Source: Gammaproteobacteria bacterium (GTDB taxonomy: Bacteria; Pseudomonadota; Gammaproteobacteria; SZUA-229). Taken from it: a stretch of DNA of 8,309 nucleotides. Of the stretch, positions 1-6,984 are shown one piece after another. A program made the position numbers and the translations under genes. Each line of letters opens with the position of its first letter. Position 1 is the stretch's first letter. The stretch lies in NCBI GenBank assembly GCA_021768055.1, contig JAASSE010000023.1, positions 1 to 8,309 on the forward strand, read 5' to 3'. The notes below the pieces were generated by a model. It was given only the letters and a program-made list of their open reading frames with translations. It made no database searches and was not told the DNA's origin.

Positions 1-32
1 AAGGGCAGGGTGATAAATGCCTTTATTTTCAT
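1..32 (-). CDS. 5' end of an unidentified gene, cut by the window edge
   Basis: Read on the minus strand, an ATG at 32-30 opens ten codons giving MKIKAFITLP before the edge. A strong ribosome binding site, GGGAG, lies at 43-39, six bases upstream of the ATG, which is the main support. The gene would follow the kinase-like gene after a 50-base gap on the same strand, so it probably belongs to the same transcription unit. A basic start followed by a hydrophobic run could be the beginning of a signal peptide or membrane segment, but ten residues are too few to identify a family. Confidence 0.55.
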   Translation of the reverse strand, partial: MKIKAFITLP

Positions 33-38
33 AGTTAG

Positions 39-43
39 CTCCC
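39..43 (-). promoter_or_regulatory. Ribosome binding site of the left-edge gene
   Basis: The minus strand reads GGGAG here, six bases before the ATG at 32-30. It is one of the two clear Shine-Dalgarno matches in the window and is what decides that the left edge holds a gene start. Confidence 0.6.
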
Positions 44-82
44 GGTGTATGCTGAATCCTGTTTCATTAGTGACTACCGTGA

Positions 83-754
83 TCAGCGGCGGAACAGTCT
101 TGTAAACATCTTTTTGATTTTGCTCGAAACAAGTTCAACCCATGTAACTTTATATAATTTTCTGTCCTGCCAGGATATTTCGTCCATCCTGCTGTAGTAC
201 TTGTGCTTGATCCATGCATTGTAATCAAACTGTTTTGCCAGGTTAAAGTGGTAGTTATTCAGGGGGTGGTTGCCTTCTTCTTTTCTTATAACGGCGGCCC
301 CGAAATCAAGTATACAGGGGCTGTCGTCAGTTCTCACTAGCAAATTTTCCTTGCGCTTCAGGTCCATATGGGCAACATTCAGCTTGTGCATTGTTTTTAT
401 ATAGTCGAGTAGCTTTGTGTTGAATTCGTTCTCGTCCAGTGGTCGTTTGTAGCGTATGGTCCTACCTTCAATAAACTCGAGAACCAGGTACTGATTGTCA
501 ACAAGACCATAACAGGTGGGCGCTCCCGTAAAGCCTTCAAGTTTCCTGTACACATCGTTTTCGTGCCTTAACATCCGTGTATGAAAGTAACGTACAAGGC
601 CTCTGCCATGAGGCACCTTGATGACATATTTCTGACCATCCTGGTCATACAATAGTGTCTTGCCCTGGTAGCCTGTGGCCAGGATATTTGTCTGCGTGGA
701 TAGACTGTCTTCAATCCACTGCTTCAATGCAGTTTCATCAAGATCGGTTTGCAT
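83..754 (-). CDS. Small kinase-fold protein (Kdo/WaaP-like or RIO-like)
   Basis: This 223-residue protein has the core motifs of the protein-kinase-like fold. Lys46 in VIKV is the likely ATP-anchoring lysine and Glu65 in RHEND a possible partner. HMDLKRKEN carries the catalytic-loop Asp131 and metal-binding Asn137, and DFG lies at 150-152. An apparent hinge, LVLEFIEGRTI, falls between them. No transmembrane segment is seen, and the C-terminus is rich in Lys and Arg, which may favour membrane contact. The small size and catalytic loop suit the Kdo/WaaP lipopolysaccharide-kinase or RIO/BUD32-like groups; the substrate (sugar, lipid or protein) cannot be told. I chose the ATG at 754, just after the preceding gene ends at 765. 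A GTG at 862 would add 36 Cys-rich residues encoded inside that gene, and they do not look like kinase sequence. No good Shine-Dalgarno precedes the ATG, so translation may be coupled to the upstream gene. Confidence 0.8.
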   Translation of the reverse strand: MQTDLDETALKQWIEDSLSTQTNILATGYQGKTLLYDQDGQKYVIKVPHGRGLVRYFHTRMLRHENDVYRKLEGFTGAPTCYGLVDNQYLVLEFIEGRTIRYKRPLDENEFNTKLLDYIKTMHKLNVAHMDLKRKENLLVRTDDSPCILDFGAAVIRKEEGNHPLNNYHFNLAKQFDYNAWIKHKYYSRMDEISWQDRKLYKVTWVELVSSKIKKMFTRLFRR

Positions 755-764
755 GACAGGAATA

Positions 765-1349
765 TTAGATTTTTGTGTACAGCATGTACATGCACCAGAC
801 CAGGTACAATACGATGACTGGTTCAAGGTTCTGGAACAGGCTTTGTTTAAACGACCAGGCACTGCTGGCCGAACCGGATTTGCCGGAGAAAGATGGTATC
901 AAGGCATGAATATCCTTACTCCAGTTCTCCCATTCTTCGCCGAAGAATTTATGTAACTTCTGGTCTTCGTATGAAATAGCCGGCGGATAATAAAAATAGA
1001 TAAGAAACGCCATTAACAGGTACGCCCACCACAGGTTGGCTGCGATTGAAAAGCCGAGCAGCAGCAGGATGTTGCCAACGTACAATGGATGCCTGACATA
1101 CGCGTAAGGCCCGTCAGTTGCCAGCACCTTGTTTTTCTTCACGTGGCCAGATGCCCATAATCGGATCAATGTTCCGAGTAATGCAATTATTCCACCGGCT
1201 ATGAGCAATTCTCTGGTTGGCTGGCCGGCCAGGCTGACCAGTAGTACGAACAATACAGCGAACCACTGTCTGGAAGCTTCATGATAGCGAAGCGGGCGGA
1301 TGAATTTATTGAGGCCGTGGGCCTCCGGCATTGAGTCGGTGCGTCCCAT
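765..1349 (-). CDS. Membrane methyltransferase, ICMT/PEMT-like
   Basis: This 194-residue integral membrane protein resembles the isoprenylcysteine carboxyl methyltransferase / phospholipid methyltransferase superfamily, which uses S-adenosylmethionine at the membrane face. The signature is GPYAYVRHPLYVGN (residues 80-93), containing the RHPxYxG motif, followed by a hydrophobic pair near 94-122, and then YEDQKLHKFFGEEW (127-140) with the conserved Glu and FGEEW, ending in a Pro at 152. Hydrophobic stretches lie near 30-41, 47-65, 94-105, 107-122 and 176-191. The last one follows a Ser-rich linker (155-167) and forms an extra C-terminal segment beyond the usual family end. The gene starts 35 bases after galT and ends 10 bases before the kinase-like gene. 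An alternative start at Met7 (1331) is possible, since neither ATG has a strong ribosome binding site. The true substrate is unknown: many bacterial members are named only by family. Confidence 0.82.
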   Translation of the reverse strand: MGRTDSMPEAHGLNKFIRPLRYHEASRQWFAVLFVLLVSLAGQPTRELLIAGGIIALLGTLIRLWASGHVKKNKVLATDGPYAYVRHPLYVGNILLLLGFSIAANLWWAYLLMAFLIYFYYPPAISYEDQKLHKFFGEEWENWSKDIHALIPSFSGKSGSASSAWSFKQSLFQNLEPVIVLYLVWCMYMLYTKI

Positions 1350-1384
1350 GTTTCTTTAATTATAGGTATTTGCGGGTGCCGGGA

Positions 1385-2476
1385 TTATACCATTTCATCC
1401 AGCGATACTGCGCGCAGTTGTTCAGCGGCATCCTCGGGGCTGATGGTGCTGACAAACAGGCCCGAGCCGAGTTCGAAACCTGTCGGAATGCTGGTGCGCG
1501 GACAGATTTCTAGATGCCAGTGATAACTGGGCGAGCAGTCGGCACAGGCTTCACCGTGCGGCTGCGAGTGCAGGAAGAAATTGTACTGCGCCCCGCCGAT
1601 GACTTCATCTAGCCGTTTCATGGTGCGCTTTAAAACATTGGCAAAATCTTCCATATCAGCATCAGAACTGTTTATGAAATCACTCTGGTGCTGCAGGGGA
1701 AGTATGTGGACTTCCCATTCATAGCGGCTTGCGAAAGGCTTGATCGCAATAAATTTCTCACCGCGCTCTACCACGTACTGGCCGACATCAATGCGGCGGC
1801 GTATTTCACCTGAATCGCGGTCGTAAATCGTTGCCTCAAAGGTCAGCGCTTCGTCAATCATCGCGCAAAAGATGCATTGATGATGCTTCTGGTAGTAGTT
1901 CCTGCTGTGCAGTATTTCATTAAACACGTTTTCCGGCACGACCGGCATGGCGATGATCTGGCTGTGCGTGTGCTTGATGCTAGCGCCGGCTGCTGGTCCG
2001 AAATTTTTGAATACCAGCACATAGCGGATACGTTCATCAGAATCATAGAGCTGCTTCATACGCCCACGGTAAGTCTGGAACAGGGTTTTAATATGTTCGG
2101 GCGACATATCATGAATGAAAATGCCGTGGTTATTATGGTCGATGATGACCTCGTGCCGGCCATAGCCTTCGATGGCCTGCTGCAGGCCGAAGTTGATACC
2201 GGAATCAATTCGATCATCACCCAGTACCGGGTAAAGATTTTCTACAATACGTATTTCCCAGTTGGTTTCATCGGGAACGGCAAGAATGGTCGGCGGTGTT
2301 TTGTCTTCGTTGCCCGTGCAGAAAGGGCATTGAGCTACGTGCGCATCGGATCTGGATTCCACCCGCTCTTCGGCATCGCGTGGCCGCATACCGCGTGCCG
2401 TTGCTACCAGTACGGATTCGCTGGGGACAATAGGATTGATGCGAATCTCGCGGACGGTTTCTTCATTGTCTGACAC
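1385..2476 (-). CDS. galT: Galactose-1-phosphate uridylyltransferase (GalT, HIT fold)
   Basis: This 363-residue protein most likely transfers UMP between UDP-glucose and galactose-1-phosphate (Leloir pathway, cytoplasm). The N-terminal half has IRINPIVPSESVLVATARG, a CPFC zinc pair (Cys50, Cys53), RHE (His108) and KHTHSQ. In the last, His169 matches the zinc-ligand histidine and His171 the uridylylated nucleophile of the E. coli HPHGQ motif. The C-terminal half is a second HIT-like domain with a second pair, CIFC (201-204), HILPLQH (257-263) and HWHLEICPR (319-327). The two CxxC pairs suggest two metal sites. The start is GTG, fixed by AGGAG seven bases upstream. No galK, galE or galM is visible in the window, so a related role such as an ADP-glucose phosphorylase-like reaction is a minor alternative. 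It is the first gene of the minus-strand group and diverges from the DUF1249 gene. Confidence 0.88.
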   Translation of the reverse strand: MSDNEETVREIRINPIVPSESVLVATARGMRPRDAEERVESRSDAHVAQCPFCTGNEDKTPPTILAVPDETNWEIRIVENLYPVLGDDRIDSGINFGLQQAIEGYGRHEVIIDHNNHGIFIHDMSPEHIKTLFQTYRGRMKQLYDSDERIRYVLVFKNFGPAAGASIKHTHSQIIAMPVVPENVFNEILHSRNYYQKHHQCIFCAMIDEALTFEATIYDRDSGEIRRRIDVGQYVVERGEKFIAIKPFASRYEWEVHILPLQHQSDFINSSDADMEDFANVLKRTMKRLDEVIGGAQYNFFLHSQPHGEACADCSPSYHWHLEICPRTSIPTGFELGSGLFVSTISPEDAAEQLRAVSLDEMV

Positions 2477-2483
2477 AATCGTA

Positions 2484-2488
2484 CTCCT
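2484..2488 (-). promoter_or_regulatory. Ribosome binding site of galT
   Basis: The minus strand reads AGGAG here, seven bases before the GTG at 2476-2474. This selects GTG as the galT start; no in-frame ATG sits at a suitable distance. Confidence 0.8.
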
Positions 2489-2508
2489 GCAAACCTGTAC
2501 TGGCGCTG

Positions 2509-2537
2509 ATTTTACAGCAATGACTGCTGCCCTTCAG
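2509..2537 (-). promoter_or_regulatory. Weak candidate galT promoter with inverted repeat
   Basis: On the minus strand TAAAAT (2514-2509, five of six bases of the -10 consensus) lies 17 bases after CTGAAG (2537-2532, three of six of the -35 consensus). The spacer contains a perfect inverted repeat, CAGCA-5-TGCTG (2515-2529), which could be an operator or chance. The placement, about 33 bases before the galT start, is reasonable, but the -35 match is poor. Confidence 0.25.
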
Positions 2538-2553
2538 ACTCCATAATGGGTAT

Positions 2554-2588
2554 ACGACAAATGACCTATGACAAACGACTAACGACAG
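2554..2588. repeat. Five tandem degenerate heptamers, AYGACNN
   Basis: Five head-to-tail heptamers can be read without gaps on the plus strand: ACGACAA, ATGACCT, ATGACAA, ACGACTA, ACGACAG. Every copy fits A-Y-G-A-C followed by two variable bases. The array lies in the middle of the 168-base divergent region between galT and the DUF1249 gene (2477-2644). Apart from the galT promoter candidate and a small palindrome, CCATAATGG (2541-2549), I see nothing else in that region. Confidence 0.7.
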
Positions 2589-2644
2589 GCAAAGACACAC
2601 AATATTGGTCGTAAACATGCACAATAACCTGCTAGTATGTAGGC

Positions 2645-3133
2645 ATGTATAGCAAGAAACACTACGGCTACGAAGATGTCGAACCACGTGGATTCGTGAG
2701 TTTGATGGATTTATATGAAAACAACTATCTTCGTTTTAAAAAGCTGGTACCGGATGTGCATGCATTGCAGCAACATGCGTATTCACGCATCAAAGGCTGC
2801 ATGGGCCTGCACCTGTCCGTAATTGAACGCTCGCGCTATACCACGACTTTACGCATGACGTATCACTTTACCGAGGGCGCTAATCTATATACCGAGCCTG
2901 ATTTAAAGGTACGGGTTTATCATGACGCCTGCCTTGTTGAAGTCATCGCCGGACACCTGAAACACGGTCGACAAAGGCTCGATCATCTCCCGGCCGATGC
3001 CAAATTATACAAATGGCGCCTGAACCGGTTTCTGTACAAATGGCTGGGATTCTGTCTGCACCAGGGGCATACATTCGGCCTGGAATCAGCAGTCGATACG
3101 AACCAAACTTCAGCTTCCAGCGCCACTGCCTGA
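2645..3133 (+). CDS. DUF1249 (YqiB-like) protein
   Basis: This 162-residue soluble protein belongs to the DUF1249 family, typified by E. coli YqiB, whose function is not established. Recognisable blocks are SLMDLYENNYLRFKKLVP (19-36), ERSRYTTTLRM (61-71), VRVYHDACLVEV (89-100, compare the YHDAxxxEV block of YqiB) and the closing helix NRFLYKWLGFCLHQGH (127-142). The N-terminus is about nine residues longer than YqiB before the first block, and a 20-residue Ser/Thr/Ala-rich tail follows the last. The ATG has no proper ribosome binding site (an AGG is only one base away), and GTG at codon 18 is a possible alternative start. The gene is divergent from galT and lies 136 bases upstream of gyrA in the same direction, with no hairpin terminator between them. 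The family call is firm; a role is not inferable from sequence. Confidence 0.85.
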   Translation: MYSKKHYGYEDVEPRGFVSLMDLYENNYLRFKKLVPDVHALQQHAYSRIKGCMGLHLSVIERSRYTTTLRMTYHFTEGANLYTEPDLKVRVYHDACLVEVIAGHLKHGRQRLDHLPADAKLYKWRLNRFLYKWLGFCLHQGHTFGLESAVDTNQTSASSATA

Positions 3134-3167
3134 AAACTTTTCCCTATTCCTTATTAATACACGCTGA

Positions 3168-3180
3168 AAGCGCATATAAA
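3168..3180. repeat. Direct repeat copy 1 (AAGCGCATATAAA)
   Basis: This is the first of two exact 13-base copies upstream of gyrA, 67 bases apart start to start. It also lies in an imperfect inverted repeat, GCGCAT-ATAA-ATGTGC (3171-3186, five of six pairs). Confidence 0.75.
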
Positions 3181-3234
3181 TGTGCAGCCAGCGGGTATTA
3201 CATGGTAGAATTCGTCGTTTTATGACAGGCGCGC

Positions 3235-3247
3235 AAGCGCATATAAA
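3235..3247. repeat. Direct repeat copy 2 (AAGCGCATATAAA)
   Basis: This is the second exact copy, ending 22 bases before the gyrA ATG. Its flanks differ from copy 1, so the identity is confined to these 13 bases. Confidence 0.75.
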
Positions 3248-3269
3248 ACGAACGGAAACAATCGGCTAA

Positions 3270-5813
3270 ATGGCTGAATTCGCTAAAGAAATCTCCCCGG
3301 TCAATCTCGAAGACGAAATGCGTCAGTCCTACCTGGACTACGCAATGAGCGTTATTGTCGGGCGGGCACTTCCTGACGTGCGTGACGGCCTGAAACCAGT
3401 ACACCGGCGCGTACTTTATGCGATGAATGTGCTCGGTAACGACTGGAACAAACCCTATAAAAAATCCGCCCGCGTGGTCGGTGATGTCATCGGTAAATAT
3501 CACCCTCATGGAGACACCGCTGTGTACGACACCATCGTGCGTATGGCGCAGCCTTTCTCCATGCGCTACATGCTGGTTGATGGGCAAGGCAACTTCGGTT
3601 CGGTTGACGGTGACGCGCCTGCGGCAATGCGTTACACCGAAGTGCGCATGGCCAAAATTGCACACGACCTGCTTGCAGACCTCGACAAGGAAACGGTCGA
3701 TTTTGTCGATAACTACGACGGCTCTGAATCAGAACCCTCGGTATTGCCGACCCGCGTACCTGAACTGCTGGTCAACGGTTCATCCGGGATTGCCGTGGGC
3801 ATGGCGACCAACATACCGCCGCATAACCTGAATGAAGTGATCAGTGCCACGCTGGCGATGATCGATGATCCCGAGATTACGATTGAAGGCCTGATGGAGT
3901 ATCTGCCGGGACCAGACCTGCCAACCGCGGCACTGATTAACGGTTCAAAGGGCATTCGTGAAGCCTACCGTACCGGGCGCGGTCGCATGTACATGCGAGC
4001 AAGAGCAGAAATCGTTGCCCATGAAAAGACCGGCAGGGAAACCATCATCGTCACCGAAATACCCTACCAGGTAAACAAGGCGCGATTGATCGAGCGTATT
4101 GCAGAACTGGTCAAGGAAAAGCGTATCGAGGGCATTTCCGAGCTGCGTGACGAGTCCGACAAGGATGGTATGCGTATTGTCATCGAGCTGCGCCGCGGTG
4201 AAGTCGGCGACGTGATTCTGAACAATCTGTTCAAGCAGACAGCAATGCAAAGCGTGTTCGGTATCAACATGGTGGCGCTGGTAGACGGCAAGCCACAGGT
4301 ACTGAACCTGAAGCGTATTCTTGATGCTTTCATTCGCCATCGCCGTGAAGTCGTAACCCGTCGAACTATATTTGAATTACGCAAGGCCCGTAACCGTGCC
4401 CATGTACTGGAAGGTCTTGCAGTTGCACTTGCAAACATCGATGAAGTGATCGAACTGATCAAGAAATCGGCGAATCCTGCCGAAGCCAGGCAACAACTGA
4501 TTACCAAAACCTGGCAGCCAGGCATGGTGGTCGACATGATCAACCGTGCCGGAGCCGACTCATCCAGACCGGATGATCTCGAACCGCAGTTTGGCATGAA
4601 AGATGACGGTTATCACTTATCAGAAATCCAGGCACAGGCGATCCTGGACCTTCGCCTCCACCGGCTCACCGGTCTCGAGCAGGACAAGATTCTTGACGAG
4701 TTCAAGGAAATACTCGCCCTGATCAAAGAGCTGCTGGAAATTCTCTCTACACCCGAACGCCTGTTGCAGGTTATCCGTGACGAGCTGGAAGAAATTCGCG
4801 AGAAGTACGGTGATGAACGCCGTACTGTAATTATGGAAGATCAACTGGATCTGTCCATGGAAGACCTGATTACAGAAGAAGACGTCGTTGTAACGTTCTC
4901 GCATGAAGGTTATGCGAAATGCCAATTGCTGGATGTCTATAATACGCAGCGCCGCGGTGGCCGAGGCAAGGCAGCGACACGGGTCAAGGATGAGGATTTT
5001 GTCGACAAGCTGTTTATAGCGAACACGCACGATACGCTGCTGTGTTTTTCGAGCAGCGGCAAGGTGTATTGGCTCAAGGTTTATCAAATTCCGATGGCGA
5101 GCCGTGGTTCACGTGGCAAGCCGATCGTGAACCTGCTGCCACTTGAAGACGGCGAACGCATCAACGCGATGCTGCCGGTACGCGAATACGATGAAAATCA
5201 TTTCGTATTCATGGCGACCAGCTCGGGCACCGTGAAGAAAACCGCGCTGACCAATTTCTCACGCCCACGTGCATCCGGCATCAAGGCCATCGAACTACGC
5301 GAAAATGACCGCCTCGTGGATGTCGTTATCACTGACGGCTCGCGCCATATCATGTTGCTGTCAAATGCAGGCAAGGCCATCCGTTTCTCTGAAACCGACG
5401 TGCGCGCCATGGGCAGAACGGCAGGGGGCGTGCGCGGCATGCGTCTGGGAACAGACCAGCGCGTGATCAGCATGATCATGGTCGAAGACGAAGGCTCGAT
5501 TCTGACATCCACCGAACACGGTTTCGGCAAGCGTACCCCTGCTTCCGCGTACCCGGTCAAAGGTCGCGGTGGACAGGGTGTGATTTCCATCCAGACCAAC
5601 GAACGCAACGGTGACGTGGTCGGTGCCGTACAGGTCGATGACGATGACGAGGTGATGCTGATTACCAACAGTGGCACGCTGGTGCGCATCGCTGTGAATG
5701 ACATCAGTGAAATGGGGCGCAATACGCAAGGTGTGCGCCTGATACGTTTGACCAATGGCGAACAACTGGTCGAAATCGAAAAAATTGAGTCAATCGGTGA
5801 CACAGAAGAATAA
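3270..5813 (+). CDS. gyrA: DNA gyrase subunit A
   Basis: This 847-residue protein is the DNA-breaking and rejoining subunit of gyrase, which with GyrB introduces negative supercoils using ATP. The breakage-reunion domain starts with a canonical N-terminus ([20 protein letters not shown]) and holds the catalytic Tyr122 in MRYTE. The quinolone-determining segment [13 protein letters not shown] places Thr83 and Asp87 at the E. coli positions 83 and 87. The long coiled-coil arm falls in the Glu/Leu-rich part before about residue 530. The C-terminal beta-pinwheel opens with the GyrA box QRRGGRG at 560-566, which marks gyrase rather than topoisomerase IV ParC. Length is somewhat below E. coli (875) because the acidic tail is short (it ends GDTEE). 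It ends in TAATAA. Regulation by supercoiling is known for gyr genes but nothing here proves it. serC follows after 52 AT-rich bases with no hairpin terminator. Confidence 0.98.
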   Translation: MAEFAKEISPVNLEDEMRQSYLDYAMSVIVGRALPDVRDGLKPVHRRVLYAMNVLGNDWNKPYKKSARVVGDVIGKYHPHGDTAVYDTIVRMAQPFSMRYMLVDGQGNFGSVDGDAPAAMRYTEVRMAKIAHDLLADLDKETVDFVDNYDGSESEPSVLPTRVPELLVNGSSGIAVGMATNIPPHNLNEVISATLAMIDDPEITIEGLMEYLPGPDLPTAALINGSKGIREAYRTGRGRMYMRARAEIVAHEKTGRETIIVTEIPYQVNKARLIERIAELVKEKRIEGISELRDESDKDGMRIVIELRRGEVGDVILNNLFKQTAMQSVFGINMVALVDGKPQVLNLKRILDAFIRHRREVVTRRTIFELRKARNRAHVLEGLAVALANIDEVIELIKKSANPAEARQQLITKTWQPGMVVDMINRAGADSSRPDDLEPQFGMKDDGYHLSEIQAQAILDLRLHRLTGLEQDKILDEFKEILALIKELLEILSTPERLLQVIRDELEEIREKYGDERRTVIMEDQLDLSMEDLITEEDVVVTFSHEGYAKCQLLDVYNTQRRGGRGKAATRVKDEDFVDKLFIANTHDTLLCFSSSGKVYWLKVYQIPMASRGSRGKPIVNLLPLEDGERINAMLPVREYDENHFVFMATSSGTVKKTALTNFSRPRASGIKAIELRENDRLVDVVITDGSRHIMLLSNAGKAIRFSETDVRAMGRTAGGVRGMRLGTDQRVISMIMVEDEGSILTSTEHGFGKRTPASAYPVKGRGGQGVISIQTNERNGDVVGAVQVDDDDEVMLITNSGTLVRIAVNDISEMGRNTQGVRLIRLTNGEQLVEIEKIESIGDTEE

Positions 5814-5865
5814 TAAAATCAATTAGATATAAGTTATTTTTAAAGTCAAAAGTGATATTCAGGCG

Positions 5866-6948
5866 ATGACCAGAGCATTCAATTTCAGTGCCGGCCCGGC
5901 GATGCTGCCGACCGCAGTGCTCGAACGCGCGCAACAGGAAATACTGGACTGGAACGGCAGCGGTATGTCGGTGATGGAAATGAGTCATCGTGGCAAGGAG
6001 TTCATGTCGATTGCGGAAAAGGCCGAATCCGACCTGCGCCTGTTGCTGGCTATTCCTGACAACTACAAGGTGCTGTTTCTGCAGGGCGGTGCCAGCAGCC
6101 AGTTTGCCATGGTGCCGATCAATCTGCTCGGTGACAAATCATCTGCGGACTACCTGTTGACCGGACAATGGTCGAAGAAGGCGGTTGCAGAAGGCAAGCG
6201 ATATTGTGATGTCAACGTGCTCGCTGATACCAGTGACAGCAATTTCACCACGGTGCCAGCGGAACACAGCCTGAAGTTCAGCGATGATGCTGCCTACGTG
6301 CACTACACGCCAAACGAGACCATTGTCGGTGTGGAGTTCCCTTATGTACCTGATACCGGTGATGTGCCCCTGATAGCCGACATGTCATCGACGATTCTGT
6401 CACGACCGATTGACGTCAGCCGCTTCGGGGTTATTTATGCGGGTGCGCAGAAGAACATTGGCCCCGCCGGTGTTACCGTGGTCATCGTCAGGGATGATCT
6501 GATCGGAAATGCCATGCCAAGCATGCCGGTAATGTTCGATTACAAGACACATGCAGACAGTGGTTCCATGTATAACACACCGCCAACCTACAGCTGGTAC
6601 CTGGCAGGGCTCGTGTTTGACTGGTTATTGCAGAATGGCGGTCTTGAAGCCATGGCCGAGATCAATCGCAACAAGGCGGAAAAACTGTATGCGGCAATCG
6701 ATGATTCAGCTTTTTATTCAAACCCGGTCGAGGTTAATTGCCGTTCGTGGATGAATGTTCCATTCATTCTTGCTGATGCCGAGCTGGATGCAGTGTTCCT
6801 CGAGGAAGCCGGCAAAAACAATCTTAAAACACTCAAGGGCCATCGCTCAGTCGGTGGCATGCGGGCAAGCATCTACAATGCCATGCCCGCGGAAGGCGTT
6901 GATCAGCTGATTGACTTCATGGCTGATTTTGAAAAACGTCATGCCTGA
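5866..6948 (+). CDS. serC: Phosphoserine aminotransferase
   Basis: This 360-residue pyridoxal-phosphate enzyme converts 3-phosphohydroxypyruvate and glutamate to phosphoserine and 2-oxoglutarate. In many gammaproteobacteria it also serves pyridoxine synthesis. The family start [10 protein letters not shown] (6-15) is present, then MSHRGKEF (39-46, His41-Arg42), the cofactor phosphate-binding GGASSQ (74-79), Trp102, the cofactor Asp172 in ADMSS, and the Schiff-base Lys196 in [23 protein letters not shown] lies near the C-terminus. Length matches the family (about 360). The ATG at 5866 is supported by the family N-terminus, although the ribosome binding site is poor (AGG only two bases away; AAGTGA further upstream). 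It lies between gyrA and serA on the same strand, a placement that couples the first two serine steps. Confidence 0.97.
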   Translation: MTRAFNFSAGPAMLPTAVLERAQQEILDWNGSGMSVMEMSHRGKEFMSIAEKAESDLRLLLAIPDNYKVLFLQGGASSQFAMVPINLLGDKSSADYLLTGQWSKKAVAEGKRYCDVNVLADTSDSNFTTVPAEHSLKFSDDAAYVHYTPNETIVGVEFPYVPDTGDVPLIADMSSTILSRPIDVSRFGVIYAGAQKNIGPAGVTVVIVRDDLIGNAMPSMPVMFDYKTHADSGSMYNTPPTYSWYLAGLVFDWLLQNGGLEAMAEINRNKAEKLYAAIDDSAFYSNPVEVNCRSWMNVPFILADAELDAVFLEEAGKNNLKTLKGHRSVGGMRASIYNAMPAEGVDQLIDFMADFEKRHA

Positions 6949-6984
6949 GTAAAGTACAAATTCTTACACGGATTCACCGTAGCT

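Larger units (their letters stand above)
3134..3269 (+). promoter_or_regulatory. Leader and probable promoter region of gyrA
   Basis: This 136-base non-coding stretch precedes gyrA. It contains two TATAAA hexamers (3175-3180 and 3242-3247), each inside one copy of an identical 13-base repeat, and each could serve as a -10 element. No convincing -35 is spaced 16-18 bases from either: ATGACA at 3222-3227 is 14 bases from the second TATAAA, too close. A small hairpin CGCT-GAA-AGCG (3162-3172) lacks a following T-run and is not a terminator. The ribosome binding site before the gyrA ATG is weak (GGAA at 3254-3257, 12 bases away). Confidence 0.45.

Noticed and set aside
755..862. An upstream GTG start that would lengthen the kinase-like protein by 36 residues
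   Set aside because: The extra part lies inside the methyltransferase coding region, is unusually Cys-rich and unlike kinase sequence, while the ATG at 754 sits directly after the upstream stop.
1359..1364. TATAAT on the minus strand as a promoter for the methyltransferase gene
   Set aside because: It is a perfect -10 hexamer but no -35 is spaced correctly, and transcription would begin almost at the ATG. The 35-base gap to galT favours co-transcription.
1877..2473. A 198-codon open frame on the plus strand antisense to galT
   Set aside because: The galT frame carries all the conserved HIT motifs; the opposite frame has no recognisable domain and no ribosome binding site.
2554..2588. The heptamer array as a CRISPR array
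   Set aside because: Units are 7 bases with no spacers, and no cas genes are in the window.
2463..2687. A 74-codon minus-strand open frame across the galT start and the DUF1249 start
   Set aside because: It overlaps both real gene starts and encodes a low-complexity Cys/Ser-rich product partly made by the heptamer array.
3162..3172. Hairpin CGCT-GAA-AGCG as a terminator after the DUF1249 gene
   Set aside because: The stem is only four pairs and no T-run follows.
3198..5803. Several minus-strand open frames of 80-200 codons under gyrA
   Set aside because: They are mirror frames of a highly conserved gene, with no motifs of their own.
5814..5865. Terminator or separate serC promoter in the gyrA-serC gap
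   Set aside because: The gap is AT-rich with a TATAAG at 5828-5833, but it has no inverted repeat and no -35 at proper spacing.
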